A DNA stretch of 64,000 bases from Pseudomonadota bacterium. Lineage in GTDB: Bacteria; Pseudomonadota; Gammaproteobacteria; Burkholderiales; Ferrovaceae. The DNA lies in assembly GCA_021805445.1 (NCBI GenBank), contig JAJZFH010000066.1, positions 1 through 64,000 on the forward strand, given 5' to 3'. How positions within the stretch are numbered: the first letter of the stretch is position 1; each line of letters starts with the position of its first letter. A program made the translations under genes and the position numbers. Positions 26,681-34,368 of this stretch are shown in pieces. The notes under the pieces are model-generated. The model was not told the origin of the DNA. It did not search any database and worked only from the letters and a program-made list of their open reading frames with translations.

Positions 26681-27091
26681 CAAGCGGTTAGCACATTACA
26701 CCGCCCCAGATTCGCCGTCCGTACGGAATCAGTACGGAAAGAGCCTTTTAAGATCCCCTATAGCGGCAGTGCGGCGTTCCACCCCGCATTGCTGCTGTCG
26801 ATTCTGGTTTACGGCTATGCTACCGGCGTATTTTCCAGTCGCAAGCTTGAAAACGCGACCGGGTATGTATAGTTTTTGAAATTGCGAATAAATTCTCTCG
26901 GCAAGAATGCGCGAACTATCCGATTAAACATCAAGCCCGACAGGCTGCTAGACAAAAGGGCGTGATAGCCACGAAAATCGAAATCTTGGAATCATTTCAT
27001 GGAAAGCACCCAGAAAAAATATGGCATACAATCTGCTGAACTACTTTGAAAAAACCGTGTTATGGTATCTCTCGGTAAGGTGAGGTGACAC
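26674..27091. other. 418-bp segment at the left end of the tRNA-Glu mini-island
   Basis: The segment contains an IS1182-type transposase scrap (26741-26872). Just before it stands the 10-bp palindrome TCCGTACGGA (26718-26727), and the direct repeats GTACGGAA (26721-26728 and 26732-26739, 11 bp apart) could be recombinase arm sites. No other gene was recognised up to the small ORF at 27092. Confidence 0.5.
26741..26872 (+). pseudogene. Fragment of an IS1182-type transposase N-terminal domain
   Basis: In the frame beginning at 26741 the translation runs EPFKIPYSGSAAFHPALLL, then SILVYGYATGVFSSRKLENA, and ends at TAG 26870-26872. The pattern (G)xxAxHPxxLLxxLxYGYxxGxxSSRKLE is characteristic of the N-terminal region of IS1182 and related transposases. 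No start codon and none of the catalytic domain is present, so it is a decayed remnant. Confidence 0.6.
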
Positions 27092-27292
27092 ATGCAACCC
27101 GTGAGCCAGTATCAGGAAATAGAACGCGCCATCGTTTATGACGATGGTCAGGCGGCCAGAGAACATCTGGAGGCAGGAAGACCGATTTATTTCATGCGAC
27201 ACGACCAGATCATCAAAAAGTTCCCTGACGGCAGGGAACAAGTCGTAGACATCAGCGACGACGGAGTAGTATTGATTATCCAGGATCTGTAA
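27092..27292 (+). CDS. Small acidic protein, possible antitoxin partner of the zeta-like kinase
   Basis: The 66-residue protein (IVYDDGQAAREHLEAGRPIYF ... REQVVDISDDGVVLIIQDL) has no family I recognise. It is acidic, with a predicted mixed alpha/beta fold and no DNA-binding motif that I can see. Its stop overlaps the start of the zeta-like gene by one base (TAATG), the tight coupling usual for antitoxin-toxin pairs. GTGAGGTGA lies about 10 nt before the ATG as ribosome-binding site. It does not resemble the known epsilon or PezA antitoxins. Antitoxin function is inferred only from size, charge and position. Confidence 0.65.
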   Translation: MQPVSQYQEIERAIVYDDGQAAREHLEAGRPIYFMRHDQIIKKFPDGREQVVDISDDGVVLIIQDL

Positions 27293-27870
27293 TGCCTCAA
27301 CTCTGGGTCATTGCTGGCCCCAATGGCGCTGGAAAGACGACTATTGCCAATCGCTGGCTGGCCCATCGGATCCCCGTTGTTTCACCGGATACATTTGCTA
27401 CCAATGAAGGATTGAGTTCGGTAGATGCAGGCCGCAAGGCTGTTGTCATACAAAATTCCCTACTGGATTCCGGTTCTGACTTTGCCATCGACACGACGCT
27501 ATCAGGGAAACGGGAACTCTCTTTGATGCGTACAGCCGCTCAACGCGGGTACAAGGTCAGTCTGGTTTTTGTCTGCGTTGAATCCCCAAAGATTTGCAAC
27601 TTACGAATACTGGAACGCGTGGCCAATGGGGGGCACTCAGTACCGCCAGAAGATGTGGTCCGAAGATTCGAACGCAGTCTGAACAATCTCAGAGAGAGTT
27701 TCAATGTAGCCCATCGGATTTTTGTTCTCGACAATAGCGATGAGCGACGCAATCTATTGTTTTCCATTGAAAATGGGCGCGTCAAGCACCTGTCAGGTCA
27801 TTTACCGTTATGGGCAAAATCCTCCATTCCCGAGGAACTTCTGGTTTTTCGCAAAGAGAAAAGTATCTGA
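27292..27870 (+). CDS. Zeta-toxin-like P-loop kinase
   Basis: The 192-residue protein opens with Walker A AGPNGAGKTT (about residues 8-17), followed by VVSPDTFA (the aspartate-containing segment where zeta toxins bind substrate). FAIDTTLSGKRE near residue 65 and RFERSLNNLRES near residue 120 follow, with Arg residues placed like the phosphate-contacting arginines of zeta/PezT. Zeta toxins phosphorylate UDP-N-acetylglucosamine and block wall synthesis; relatives of this short form are often annotated simply as AAA or zeta-toxin family. It is the only intact enzyme gene inside the tRNA-Glu-bounded element. A non-toxic kinase role remains possible. Confidence 0.78.
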   Translation: MPQLWVIAGPNGAGKTTIANRWLAHRIPVVSPDTFATNEGLSSVDAGRKAVVIQNSLLDSGSDFAIDTTLSGKRELSLMRTAAQRGYKVSLVFVCVESPKICNLRILERVANGGHSVPPEDVVRRFERSLNNLRESFNVAHRIFVLDNSDERRNLLFSIENGRVKHLSGHLPLWAKSSIPEELLVFRKEKSI

Positions 27871-27929
27871 ACGGCTTAGGCAGGTTGTTGAAAAACGAGG
27901 CCATCCTTACGATTTCTTCCTCATGAAAC

Positions 27930-27959
27930 TTCGAATCCCCGTGGAGACGCCAATGAAAT
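27930..27959 (+). repeat. attR-like site: partial copy of the tRNA-Glu 3' end
   Basis: 28 of 30 bases match 26651-26680; differences are at 27946 (A for G) and 27955 (G for A). Similarity stops abruptly to the left (AAAC before it versus GGGG in the tRNA), so it is not a second tRNA gene. The distance between copies is 1,279 bp. Confidence 0.8.
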
Positions 27960-27989
27960 TTGGTCATTATCACGGCTTGCAGTCGAAAT

Positions 27990-28023
27990 CGCAAGAAGTT
28001 ATACTTTAATATAACTTCTTGCG
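27990..28023 (+). promoter_or_regulatory. Palindromic operator of the MazEF/PemIK-like operon
   Basis: CGCAAGAAGTTATA (27990-28003), a 6-bp spacer CTTTAA, and TATAACTTCTTGCG (28010-28023) form a perfect 14-bp-arm palindrome. It ends 13 bp before the antitoxin ATG and contains AT-rich -10-like sequence. Antitoxins of the AbrB/MazE fold bind such palindromes and repress their own operon. Confidence 0.75.
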
Positions 28024-28036
28024 TGGGAGGTGCATC

Positions 28037-28294
28037 ATGCACACAACCAATCTGCGCAAGGTTGGAGGCTCGATCATGTTGGCCGTGCCGCCAGCCTTCC
28101 TCGATCAACTGCACCTGCAAGCCGGCGCAACGGTCGGCCTCACAGTCGACCATGGCCGCCTGGTGGTCAACCCCAATCCGCGCCCCCGCTACACGCTCGC
28201 GGAGTTGCTGGCCGTGTCAGACTATTCGCAACCGCAAACGGCCGATGACCGTGAATGGGTTGATGCGCCCGCCGTAGGCGGTGAACTGCCATGA
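28037..28294 (+). CDS. AbrB/MazE-fold antitoxin (PemI/ChpS-like)
   Basis: The protein has 85 residues from ATG 28037, with GGGAGG at 28025-28030 as ribosome-binding site; a TTG at 28019 lies inside the operator and is rejected. The first 45 residues (NLRKVGGSIMLAVPPAFLDQL, then GATVGLTVDHGRLVV) are a SpoVT/AbrB swapped-hairpin DNA-binding domain. The tail (YTLAELLAVSDYSQPQ ... EWVDAPAVGGELP) is the disordered toxin-wrapping part typical of PemI and ChpS. Its stop overlaps the toxin start (ATGA). It lies just outside the right att-like repeat. Confidence 0.9.
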   Translation: MHTTNLRKVGGSIMLAVPPAFLDQLHLQAGATVGLTVDHGRLVVNPNPRPRYTLAELLAVSDYSQPQTADDREWVDAPAVGGELP

Positions 28295-28617
28295 AGCGGG
28301 GCGACATCTATCTCTTGTCGCTCGATCCGACTGCCGGACACGAGCAAAGCGGTAGCCTTCCCGTCTTGGTCGTGTCTCCCGCCGAGTTCAATGAGGCCAC
28401 CAAGTTGCCGGTGATCCTGCCCATCACCAACGGCGGCGAGTTCGCCCGCCGCCTTGGTTTCGCCGTACCCGTGACCAGGATCAAGACTACCGGCATCGTG
28501 CGCTGTGACCAGCCGCGCGTAATCGACCTGGCCGCACGCCACGCCCGCAAGGTAGACACACTGCCAGCGCTGCTCATGGATGAAGTGCTGGCGAAAGTCG
28601 CCACTCTCTTCGAGTGA
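28291..28617 (+). CDS. MazF/PemK-family endoribonuclease toxin
   Basis: The 108-residue protein begins KRGDIYLLSLDPTAGHEQSG, the family signature; this loop holds the catalytic Arg/Thr region of MazF-type RNases. PVLVVSPAEFNEATKLPVILPIT and VRCDQPRVIDL complete the CcdB/PemK fold. Length is normal and the gene looks intact. It cleaves mRNA at short motifs and is neutralised by the protein encoded directly upstream. The operon is presumably autoregulated through the palindrome at 27990-28023. Confidence 0.93.
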   Translation: MKRGDIYLLSLDPTAGHEQSGSLPVLVVSPAEFNEATKLPVILPITNGGEFARRLGFAVPVTRIKTTGIVRCDQPRVIDLAARHARKVDTLPALLMDEVLAKVATLFE

Positions 28618-28653
28618 GCACTCACTGAGCGGCGTTATTTCCAATTCCAAACA

Positions 28654-28683
28654 ATGACAGACAGTGCCGCGACCCCTTATAAT
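28654..28683 (+). promoter_or_regulatory. Candidate sigma-70 promoter of the proA-nadD-rsfS-rlmH-rng operon
   Basis: ATGACA (28654-28659), an 18-bp spacer and a perfect TATAAT (28678-28683) lie 45 bp before the proA ATG. Confidence 0.6.
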
Positions 28684-28727
28684 GGTAGTGTAAAACTCCC
28701 TGTCCTATTTTTTGGGTATACCGGTTC

Positions 28728-29993
28728 ATGACCTCAGCACTTTCCGCCCAACTCGACGCTTTGGGGCAACGGGCTCGCCAGGCTGCCCGCGTGGGCGCGC
28801 GCGCCAGCACTGCGACCAAAAATCAGGCGCTGCGCGCGGCGGCCCGGATCCTGCGCCAGGATCAGAAAAGCCTCTTGCACGCCAACGCGCAGGATGTGGC
28901 CAATGCCCGCGCCCATGGACAGGATGCAGCCTTCATCGACCGCCTCACCCTGACCGCCCAATCCATCGAAGCCATGGCCGTCGGCCTGGAACAGATTGCA
29001 GACCTGCCTGATCCGGTGGGGGCGATCAACGGGTTGACCCGCCGCCCCTCAGGCATCGAGGTGGGGCAGATGCGGGTTCCCCTCGGCGTCATCGCCATCA
29101 TCTATGAATCCCGTCCCAACGTGACCGCTGATGCCGCCGGTCTTTGCCTCAAGGCGGGCAATGCCTGTCTCCTGCGGGGAGGGTCCGAAGCGCACCATTC
29201 CAACCGGGCCATTGCCCGTGCCCTGCATGAAGGGCTGGAATCCGCCCAACTCCCCACCGATCTGATCCAGGTCTTGCCCATGACCGACCGGGCGGCAGTG
29301 GACATTCTGGTCACCCTGACCCAATGGGTGGATGTCGTCATCCCCCGCGGCGGGAAGGGACTGATCGAACACATTTCGGCCCTGGCCCGGGTACCGGTCC
29401 TGAAACACCTGCACGGCGTCTGTCATACCTACATCGATGCCGGTGCGGATGTTCCCATGGCCCTGCGCGTGGCGGACAATGCCAAGACCCAGCGCTATGG
29501 CACCTGCAATACCATGGAAACCCTTTTGGTGCACCAGGACATCGCACCGTCCATCCTGCCCCCCCTCGCCGCCCTGTATCTGGCCAAGGGGGTGGAACTG
29601 CGGGGCGACGAAACGACCCGCTCGCTGATCCCCCAAGCCATTCCCGCCACTGAAGAAGACTGGTCCACCGAATATCTGGCCCCGATCCTGGCCATACGGG
29701 TCGTGCCCGATCTGGATGCCGCCCTCGACCATATTTCCCGGTACGGTTCCCAGCATACCGATGCCATTCTCACCAACCATTGGGAACATGCCCAACGGTT
29801 CCTGCGCGAAGTGGATTCCAGTTCCGTCATGGTCAATGCTTCCACGCGCTTTGCCGATGGCTTTGAATACGGATTGGGGGCGGAAATCGGCATTTCCACG
29901 GACAAATTGCATGCACGCGGCCCCGTTGGCCTGGAAGGGTTGACCAGTCAGAAATATATCGTGCTGGGACACGGGGAAACCCGCACCGGATGA
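28728..29993 (+). CDS. proA: Gamma-glutamyl phosphate reductase
   Basis: ProA reduces gamma-glutamyl phosphate with NADPH in the second step of proline synthesis. The 421 residues match the usual length (about 417). The aldehyde-dehydrogenase-like fold is marked by [36 protein letters not shown] and the catalytic cysteine region [18 protein letters not shown] (Cys near residue 261). [10 protein letters not shown] and [27 protein letters not shown] close the active site. proC for the last proline step is in the same window (33.6 kb), while proB is absent here. It overlaps nadD by 4 bp (ATGA). Confidence 0.97.
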   Translation: MTSALSAQLDALGQRARQAARVGARASTATKNQALRAAARILRQDQKSLLHANAQDVANARAHGQDAAFIDRLTLTAQSIEAMAVGLEQIADLPDPVGAINGLTRRPSGIEVGQMRVPLGVIAIIYESRPNVTADAAGLCLKAGNACLLRGGSEAHHSNRAIARALHEGLESAQLPTDLIQVLPMTDRAAVDILVTLTQWVDVVIPRGGKGLIEHISALARVPVLKHLHGVCHTYIDAGADVPMALRVADNAKTQRYGTCNTMETLLVHQDIAPSILPPLAALYLAKGVELRGDETTRSLIPQAIPATEEDWSTEYLAPILAIRVVPDLDAALDHISRYGSQHTDAILTNHWEHAQRFLREVDSSSVMVNASTRFADGFEYGLGAEIGISTDKLHARGPVGLEGLTSQKYIVLGHGETRTG

Positions 29994-30643
29994 AATCCAT
30001 GATTGGGGTACTGGGCGGGACCTTCGACCCGATCCATGATGGGCACCTGGCCATGGCCCGATTTGCGCGCGCCCAACTGGATCTGTCCAAAGTCCTGCTG
30101 ATCCCTGCCGGGTTTCCCTGGCAACGACAACCCCGCGCTTCCGCCGAAGACCGTCTGCATATGGCCGAGTTGGCCGTCGCCCAGCACCCCTTCATCGAGG
30201 TGGATGCCCGGGAGATCTGCCGTCATACCCCGACGTATACCCTGGACACGCTCGAGGAATTGCGCACGGTCTACGGCAGCGATCAACCCTTCTGCCTGAT
30301 TCTGGGCAGCGACGCCTTCCTCAACCTCCCCACCTGGAAAGAGTGGATGCGCGTTCTCGATCTGGCCCATGTGGCTGTGCTGTGCCGTCCGGGGTTTGAC
30401 CTGCCCATCGAACACTTTATCCCCCCTCTGCGCGAAGCCTGGAATGCACGGCAGAGCAACGTGTCGGACATCCGGAACGCTCTCGGAGGACGAATGATTC
30501 GCCTTGAAATGCCGCCCATGCCCATTTCCTCGACCCAGATCCGGCATGCCCTGGCCCATTCCCTCCCCTCGCTGGAGAGTTTGTTGCCTCCGCCCGTGTT
30601 GAATTACATTGAAACCCACCACCTATACCGTCCCCTCCCATGA
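29990..30643 (+). CDS. nadD: Nicotinate-nucleotide adenylyltransferase
   Basis: NadD joins ATP and nicotinate mononucleotide to give deamido-NAD. The 217-residue protein shows the nucleotidyltransferase motif [12 protein letters not shown] near the N-terminus and [13 protein letters not shown] (the S/T-x-x-R/I motif) near the C-terminus. The start overlaps the proA stop (ATGA); a second ATG 9 bp on is an alternative. Order proA-nadD-rsfS-rlmH is conserved in many proteobacteria. Confidence 0.96.
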   Translation: MKSMIGVLGGTFDPIHDGHLAMARFARAQLDLSKVLLIPAGFPWQRQPRASAEDRLHMAELAVAQHPFIEVDAREICRHTPTYTLDTLEELRTVYGSDQPFCLILGSDAFLNLPTWKEWMRVLDLAHVAVLCRPGFDLPIEHFIPPLREAWNARQSNVSDIRNALGGRMIRLEMPPMPISSTQIRHALAHSLPSLESLLPPPVLNYIETHHLYRPLP

Positions 30644-31062
30644 ATGCATCCTTGTCTCCCTCCACTCCTGCGAGCGCTCCGGAACCCATGACCCTGCCCG
30701 CCGTTCCAAGTTCCCTGCTGCCCACCGTACTGAATGCCCTCGAAGACATCAAGGCGAAGAATATCGAAGTGCTGGACGTTCGCACGCTGACCAGTCTGTT
30801 CGACACCCTGGTCATCGCGAGCGCCGATTCCACCCGCCAGACCCGCGCCCTGGCCCACCATGTGGCGGATGAAGTTCGGAATGCCGGAAGAAAAGTTCTG
30901 AGCATGGAAGGCCTGCAGAGTGGCGAATGGATCCTGGTGGACCTGGGCTCCCTCATCGTCCACCTCATGCAACCCACGGTCCGTGATTATTATGACTTGT
31001 CTTCCCTGTGGAAAGGCCCCCTCAGACCCGCATCGCCGCCGGCGCAGGACCCCACCCCTTGA
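30640..31062 (+). CDS. rsfS: Ribosome silencing factor
   Basis: RsfS binds ribosomal protein L14 and blocks subunit joining in poor growth. The core (about residues 30-135: LEDIKAKNIEVLDVRTLTS, then LFDTLVIASADSTRQTRALA, then EGLQSGEWILVDLGSLIVHL and RDYYDLSSLW) is typical. The first 25 residues are a Pro/Ser-rich extension not seen in E. coli; an internal Met17 could be the true start. It overlaps nadD (ATGA) and rlmH (TTGA). Confidence 0.95.
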   Translation: MNASLSPSTPASAPEPMTLPAVPSSLLPTVLNALEDIKAKNIEVLDVRTLTSLFDTLVIASADSTRQTRALAHHVADEVRNAGRKVLSMEGLQSGEWILVDLGSLIVHLMQPTVRDYYDLSSLWKGPLRPASPPAQDPTP

Positions 31063-31529
31063 GATTGCGCCTGCTCACCCTGGGACAGCGCATGCCCGCC
31101 TGGGTCACGGACGCTTCCCGGACCTACGAAGCACGCATGCCCCGCGAGTTCTCCCTGGAGGTAGTGGAACTGAAGGCGGCCCCCCGCCATGACGGACGCA
31201 CGCGCACACAACTGTTGACCCGCGAAGCAGACGATCTTCTGACCACCTTGGGCAGTACCCCCTTCCATGCCCTGGATGAACGGGGCAGTCTCTGGACCAC
31301 CCTGGAACTGGCCAAGAAACTGGAGCAAGCCCAGCAGAGCGGGGACTCCCTGGCCTTTGTGATCGGCAGTGCCGATGGCCTTCATCCCCGCATTTTTCAA
31401 CACTCGCGGGCCCCACTGGCGCTCTCGCGCATGACCTTGCCCCATGGTCTGGCGCGCGTTTTGATGGTGGAACAACTCTACCGTGCCGTCATGATCCTGA
31501 AAGGGCACCCTTATCATCGAGACAGTTGA
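31059..31529 (+). CDS. rlmH: 23S rRNA (pseudouridine1915-N3)-methyltransferase
   Basis: RlmH is a SPOUT-class enzyme that methylates pseudouridine 1915 in helix 69. I choose TTG at 31059, overlapping the rsfS stop, because it gives MRLRLLTLGQRMPAWV and 156 residues, the same length as E. coli RlmH; the longer frame would add 17 residues read out of rsfS. The SAM-binding knot is seen in FVIGSADGLHP and LSRMTLPHGLARVLMVEQLYRA, with the conserved ending HPYHR. Confidence 0.95.
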   Translation: MRLRLLTLGQRMPAWVTDASRTYEARMPREFSLEVVELKAAPRHDGRTRTQLLTREADDLLTTLGSTPFHALDERGSLWTTLELAKKLEQAQQSGDSLAFVIGSADGLHPRIFQHSRAPLALSRMTLPHGLARVLMVEQLYRAVMILKGHPYHRDS

Positions 31530-31540
31530 GGACGAACCCT

Positions 31541-32995
31541 GTGAACAATCAGATCCTGGTCAATATCACCCCACAGGAAACCCGCGTGGCCATCATGGAA
31601 TTGGGCGTTCCCCAGGAAATTCATGTCGAACGGTCCTCGGCACGAGGCATCGTGGGAAATATCTACTGGGGACGGGTGGCCCGCATCCTGCCCGGCATGC
31701 AATCGGCCTTCGTCGATCTGGGGCTGGAACGGGCCGCTTTCCTCCACGTCGGCGATATCTGGACTCCGCGTCACACGGACAACCCCCCGTGCCCTATTGA
31801 AAAAACCCTTTCCGAAGGCCAGACCCTCCTGGTCCAGGTCATCAAGGACCCCATCGGCACCAAAGGCGCCCGTCTCTCCACCCAGATCAGCATCGCGGGC
31901 CGTTATCTGGTCTATCTCCCCCAGGAAAATCATATCGGGGTTTCACAGCGGATCGAAAGCGAAGATGAACGGCAAACCCTGCGCGAACGCGTTCAAAACC
32001 TGATCCCGAACTGTACCCAGGGCGGATTCATCGTGCGCACCATGGCCGAATCCACTTCCGACCAGGAACTCCGGCACGACCTGGAATACCTGACCCAACT
32101 CTGGACCGAATTACAGGCAGCCTGTCGTCAAGCCACGGCTCCCTATCTTTTGTATCAGGACCTCAGCCTGGGACAACGGGTCATCCGCGACTTCGTCATG
32201 GAGGATACCGACCGAATCATGGTGGATTCCCGGGAGAATCATGCCGGACTGGTGGAGTTCGCCCAACATTATTGCCCTCAGGCGCTCCTCTTTCTGGAGC
32301 ATTACAGTGGAGCCCGCCCGCTCTTCGACCTGTTCGGGGTCGAGGAAGAGATCGAAAAAGCCCTGTCGCGCCGGGTCGACCTGAAATCGGGGGGCTACCT
32401 GATCATCGACCAGACTGAAGCCATGACCACCATCGACATCAATACCGGGGGGTTCGTGGGGCACCGCAACTTCGACGAAACCATTTTCAAGACCAACCTC
32501 GAAGCGACCCATGCCGTTGCGCGTCAACTGCGCTTGCGCAACCTGGGCGGGATCATCATCGTCGATTTCATCGACATGGACACGGAAGAACACCAACAGG
32601 CCATTCTCGAGGAATTTCGCAAAGCGTTGGCACGGGACCGCACCCGCATCACCGTCAATGGATTCACTTCCCTGGGCCTGATCGAACTGACGCGCAAACG
32701 CACACGCGAGAGTCTGGCCCATGTCCTCTGCGAGCCCTGCCCTTGTTGCAAGGGCAGCGCCCAACTCAAGACCCCGCAGACCGTGTGTTATGAAATCCTG
32801 CGCGAAATCGTGCGCGTTGCCCGCCAATATGATGCCCGCGAATTTCGCATCATCGCCCACCCCCTGGTCACCGATCTTTTTCTGGACGAGGAATCCCAGA
32901 CGCTGGCCAATGTCAGCGACTTCATCGGAAAACCCATTACCCTGCAGACCTCGAACGATCCCAATCAGGAACAGTACGACGTCATCTTCACATGA
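31541..32995 (+). CDS. rng: Ribonuclease G
   Basis: This RNase E/G family endoribonuclease matures the 5' end of 16S rRNA. The GTG start at 31541 follows GAGG with 9 nt spacing and gives MNNQILVNITPQETRVAIME, aligning with E. coli RNase G (489 aa, here 484). The S1 domain (GNIYWGRVARILPGMQSAFVDLG, about 40-65), the catalytic Mg-binding TTIDINTGGFVG (about residue 300) and IIIVDFIDM (about 345) are present. CEPCPCCKG provides the zinc-link cysteines. It has no C-terminal degradosome scaffold, so G rather than E. The maf gene often found between rlmH and rng is absent. The 3' end overlaps the converging yggT gene by 8 bp. Confidence 0.95.
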   Translation: MNNQILVNITPQETRVAIMELGVPQEIHVERSSARGIVGNIYWGRVARILPGMQSAFVDLGLERAAFLHVGDIWTPRHTDNPPCPIEKTLSEGQTLLVQVIKDPIGTKGARLSTQISIAGRYLVYLPQENHIGVSQRIESEDERQTLRERVQNLIPNCTQGGFIVRTMAESTSDQELRHDLEYLTQLWTELQAACRQATAPYLLYQDLSLGQRVIRDFVMEDTDRIMVDSRENHAGLVEFAQHYCPQALLFLEHYSGARPLFDLFGVEEEIEKALSRRVDLKSGGYLIIDQTEAMTTIDINTGGFVGHRNFDETIFKTNLEATHAVARQLRLRNLGGIIIVDFIDMDTEEHQQAILEEFRKALARDRTRITVNGFTSLGLIELTRKRTRESLAHVLCEPCPCCKGSAQLKTPQTVCYEILREIVRVARQYDAREFRIIAHPLVTDLFLDEESQTLANVSDFIGKPITLQTSNDPNQEQYDVIFT

Positions 32996-33563
32996 GACGC
33001 TGCACCAGCATTTCCAATGCCCCTACCCCGATCGTCAAGGAAAACTGAAAGAAAAGCATCAGAATGACGGGGCTCAGATCGATGCTCCCCAAAGGACGGA
33101 CAAACCGTCGCAACACCCTCAAAAAAGGGTGGACCAACCCCTCCACGGCGCCCAACAACGGGCTATAGGGATTGATCCAGCTCAGCACGGCCAACAAAAA
33201 CACGGCGGCCATCCAGACATACAGAATCTGACGCACCACGTCCACCAGGGCCAGGGCCATCCCCCAGGGCAGCAAATGCCATACTCCGGCCCCCTCCACT
33301 TCCAGCACATGCAGACTCAAGTGGGACAGGGACATGATCAAGTCGAGAAACCAGGCCCAGAACAAGGCAGACCGATCCCGCCCGGGCAAGGCAGACAATG
33401 CCGGACGAATCCATTGCAAGGCGAACTCCGTCGAGGTCACGGCCAATTTCATGAGCGGGTTGGGACGTTTCGCCCCTCCCCCTTCCAACAAATAACGCAG
33501 TACGGCCATGCTGGCAAAAAAAGTACCCACCAGATCCACCAGCGACCTACCCCAATCGATCAT
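32988..33563 (-). CDS. yggT: YggT-family integral membrane protein
   Basis: The 191-residue protein carries two YggT repeats, each with two membrane helices (DLVGTFFASMAVLRYLLEG at the N-terminus and MAAVFLLAVLSWINPYSPLLG in the second half). PLLGAVEGLVHPFLRVLRRFVRPLGSIDLSPVI is the family signature. ATG at 33563 overlaps the proC stop (TGATG). The proC-yggT pair is widely conserved. The molecular role is not established; links to osmotic stress and cell division have been proposed for relatives. Confidence 0.92.
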   Translation of the reverse strand: MIDWGRSLVDLVGTFFASMAVLRYLLEGGGAKRPNPLMKLAVTSTEFALQWIRPALSALPGRDRSALFWAWFLDLIMSLSHLSLHVLEVEGAGVWHLLPWGMALALVDVVRQILYVWMAAVFLLAVLSWINPYSPLLGAVEGLVHPFLRVLRRFVRPLGSIDLSPVILMLFFQFSLTIGVGALEMLVQRLM

Positions 33564-34366
33564 CAAACCACACCCTCCAGTTCCCGCGAACGCTGAGCCG
33601 CCGCCTGCACTGCCTGTTCCAGGACCTGCGCCCAGGCACCCTCCTCGAGTACCCGCAACGCCGCCTCCGTGGTTCCGCCCGGAGAGGTGACCCGTCGACG
33701 CAACTGGGCCGGCGCGTCCTTTTCAGAACACGCCAGAAGCGCGGCGCCCCGCACCATTTCCTGTACCAGGGCACGAGCCATGTCTGCCGGAAGATCCAGA
33801 TCGAGCGCCGCCTGGTGCAGTATTTCCATCAAATAAAAAACATAGGCCGGACCACTGCCTGACAAAGCCGTGACCGCATCCATCTGAGATTCCCTGGTCA
33901 ACCAGTGAACACTCCCGACGGCATGCATCAGGGCCTGGACCCGCGCCCGATCCTCTTCGGAAACTCCGGGGAGCGCAAAGAGTCCGGTCACCCCGGCCTG
34001 AATCAACGCCGGGGTGTTGGGCATGGCGCGCACCAGATTGGCATGTCCCTTCAGTCCAGCCGAGAGGCGTGACGTGGTCCAGCCCGCCACGATACTGACG
34101 AGGAGCGCCTCGGTCGGCAGAGGAGGGAAATGTCCCAGAAGTTCGGTCATCTGCTGAGGCTTGACGGCCAATACCACCGTGCTGGCTCCCCCCAGATCCG
34201 CCGGCACGGCGGCATACACCCGGATCCCCCAGCGGGCGCCCAACTGCGCGGCGGTGGCCTCGTTCACTTCGACCACTGCAATGTCGGACAGCGCCTGCCC
34301 ATGGGACACCAACCCACCGATCAGGGCCGCTGCCATATTGCCGCCGCCCACAAATAGAATGCTCAT
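33563..34366 (-). CDS. proC: Pyrroline-5-carboxylate reductase
   Basis: ProC reduces pyrroline-5-carboxylate to proline. The start is ATG 34366, preceded by GGGAG; the open frame continues upstream through yggS but that part is not protein-like. 267 residues is normal. The Rossmann motif FVGGGNMAAALIGGL is at the N-terminus, VLAVKPQQM near residue 70, and the C-terminal signature ALSGSGPAYVFYLMEIL ... RRRVTSPGGTTEAALRVLE is complete. It lies between yggS and yggT, the usual order. Confidence 0.97.
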   Translation of the reverse strand: MSILFVGGGNMAAALIGGLVSHGQALSDIAVVEVNEATAAQLGARWGIRVYAAVPADLGGASTVVLAVKPQQMTELLGHFPPLPTEALLVSIVAGWTTSRLSAGLKGHANLVRAMPNTPALIQAGVTGLFALPGVSEEDRARVQALMHAVGSVHWLTRESQMDAVTALSGSGPAYVFYLMEILHQAALDLDLPADMARALVQEMVRGAALLACSEKDAPAQLRRRVTSPGGTTEAALRVLEEGAWAQVLEQAVQAAAQRSRELEGVV

Positions 34367-34368
34367 CT

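Noticed and set aside
27930-27959. A second tRNA gene at the right island boundary
   Set aside because: Only the T-arm and acceptor 3' side are present; no D-arm, anticodon arm or 5' acceptor strand precedes them.
28612-28632. GTGAG-CA-CTCAC inverted repeat after the MazF-like gene as a terminator
   Set aside because: The stem is only 5 bp and no T-run follows.
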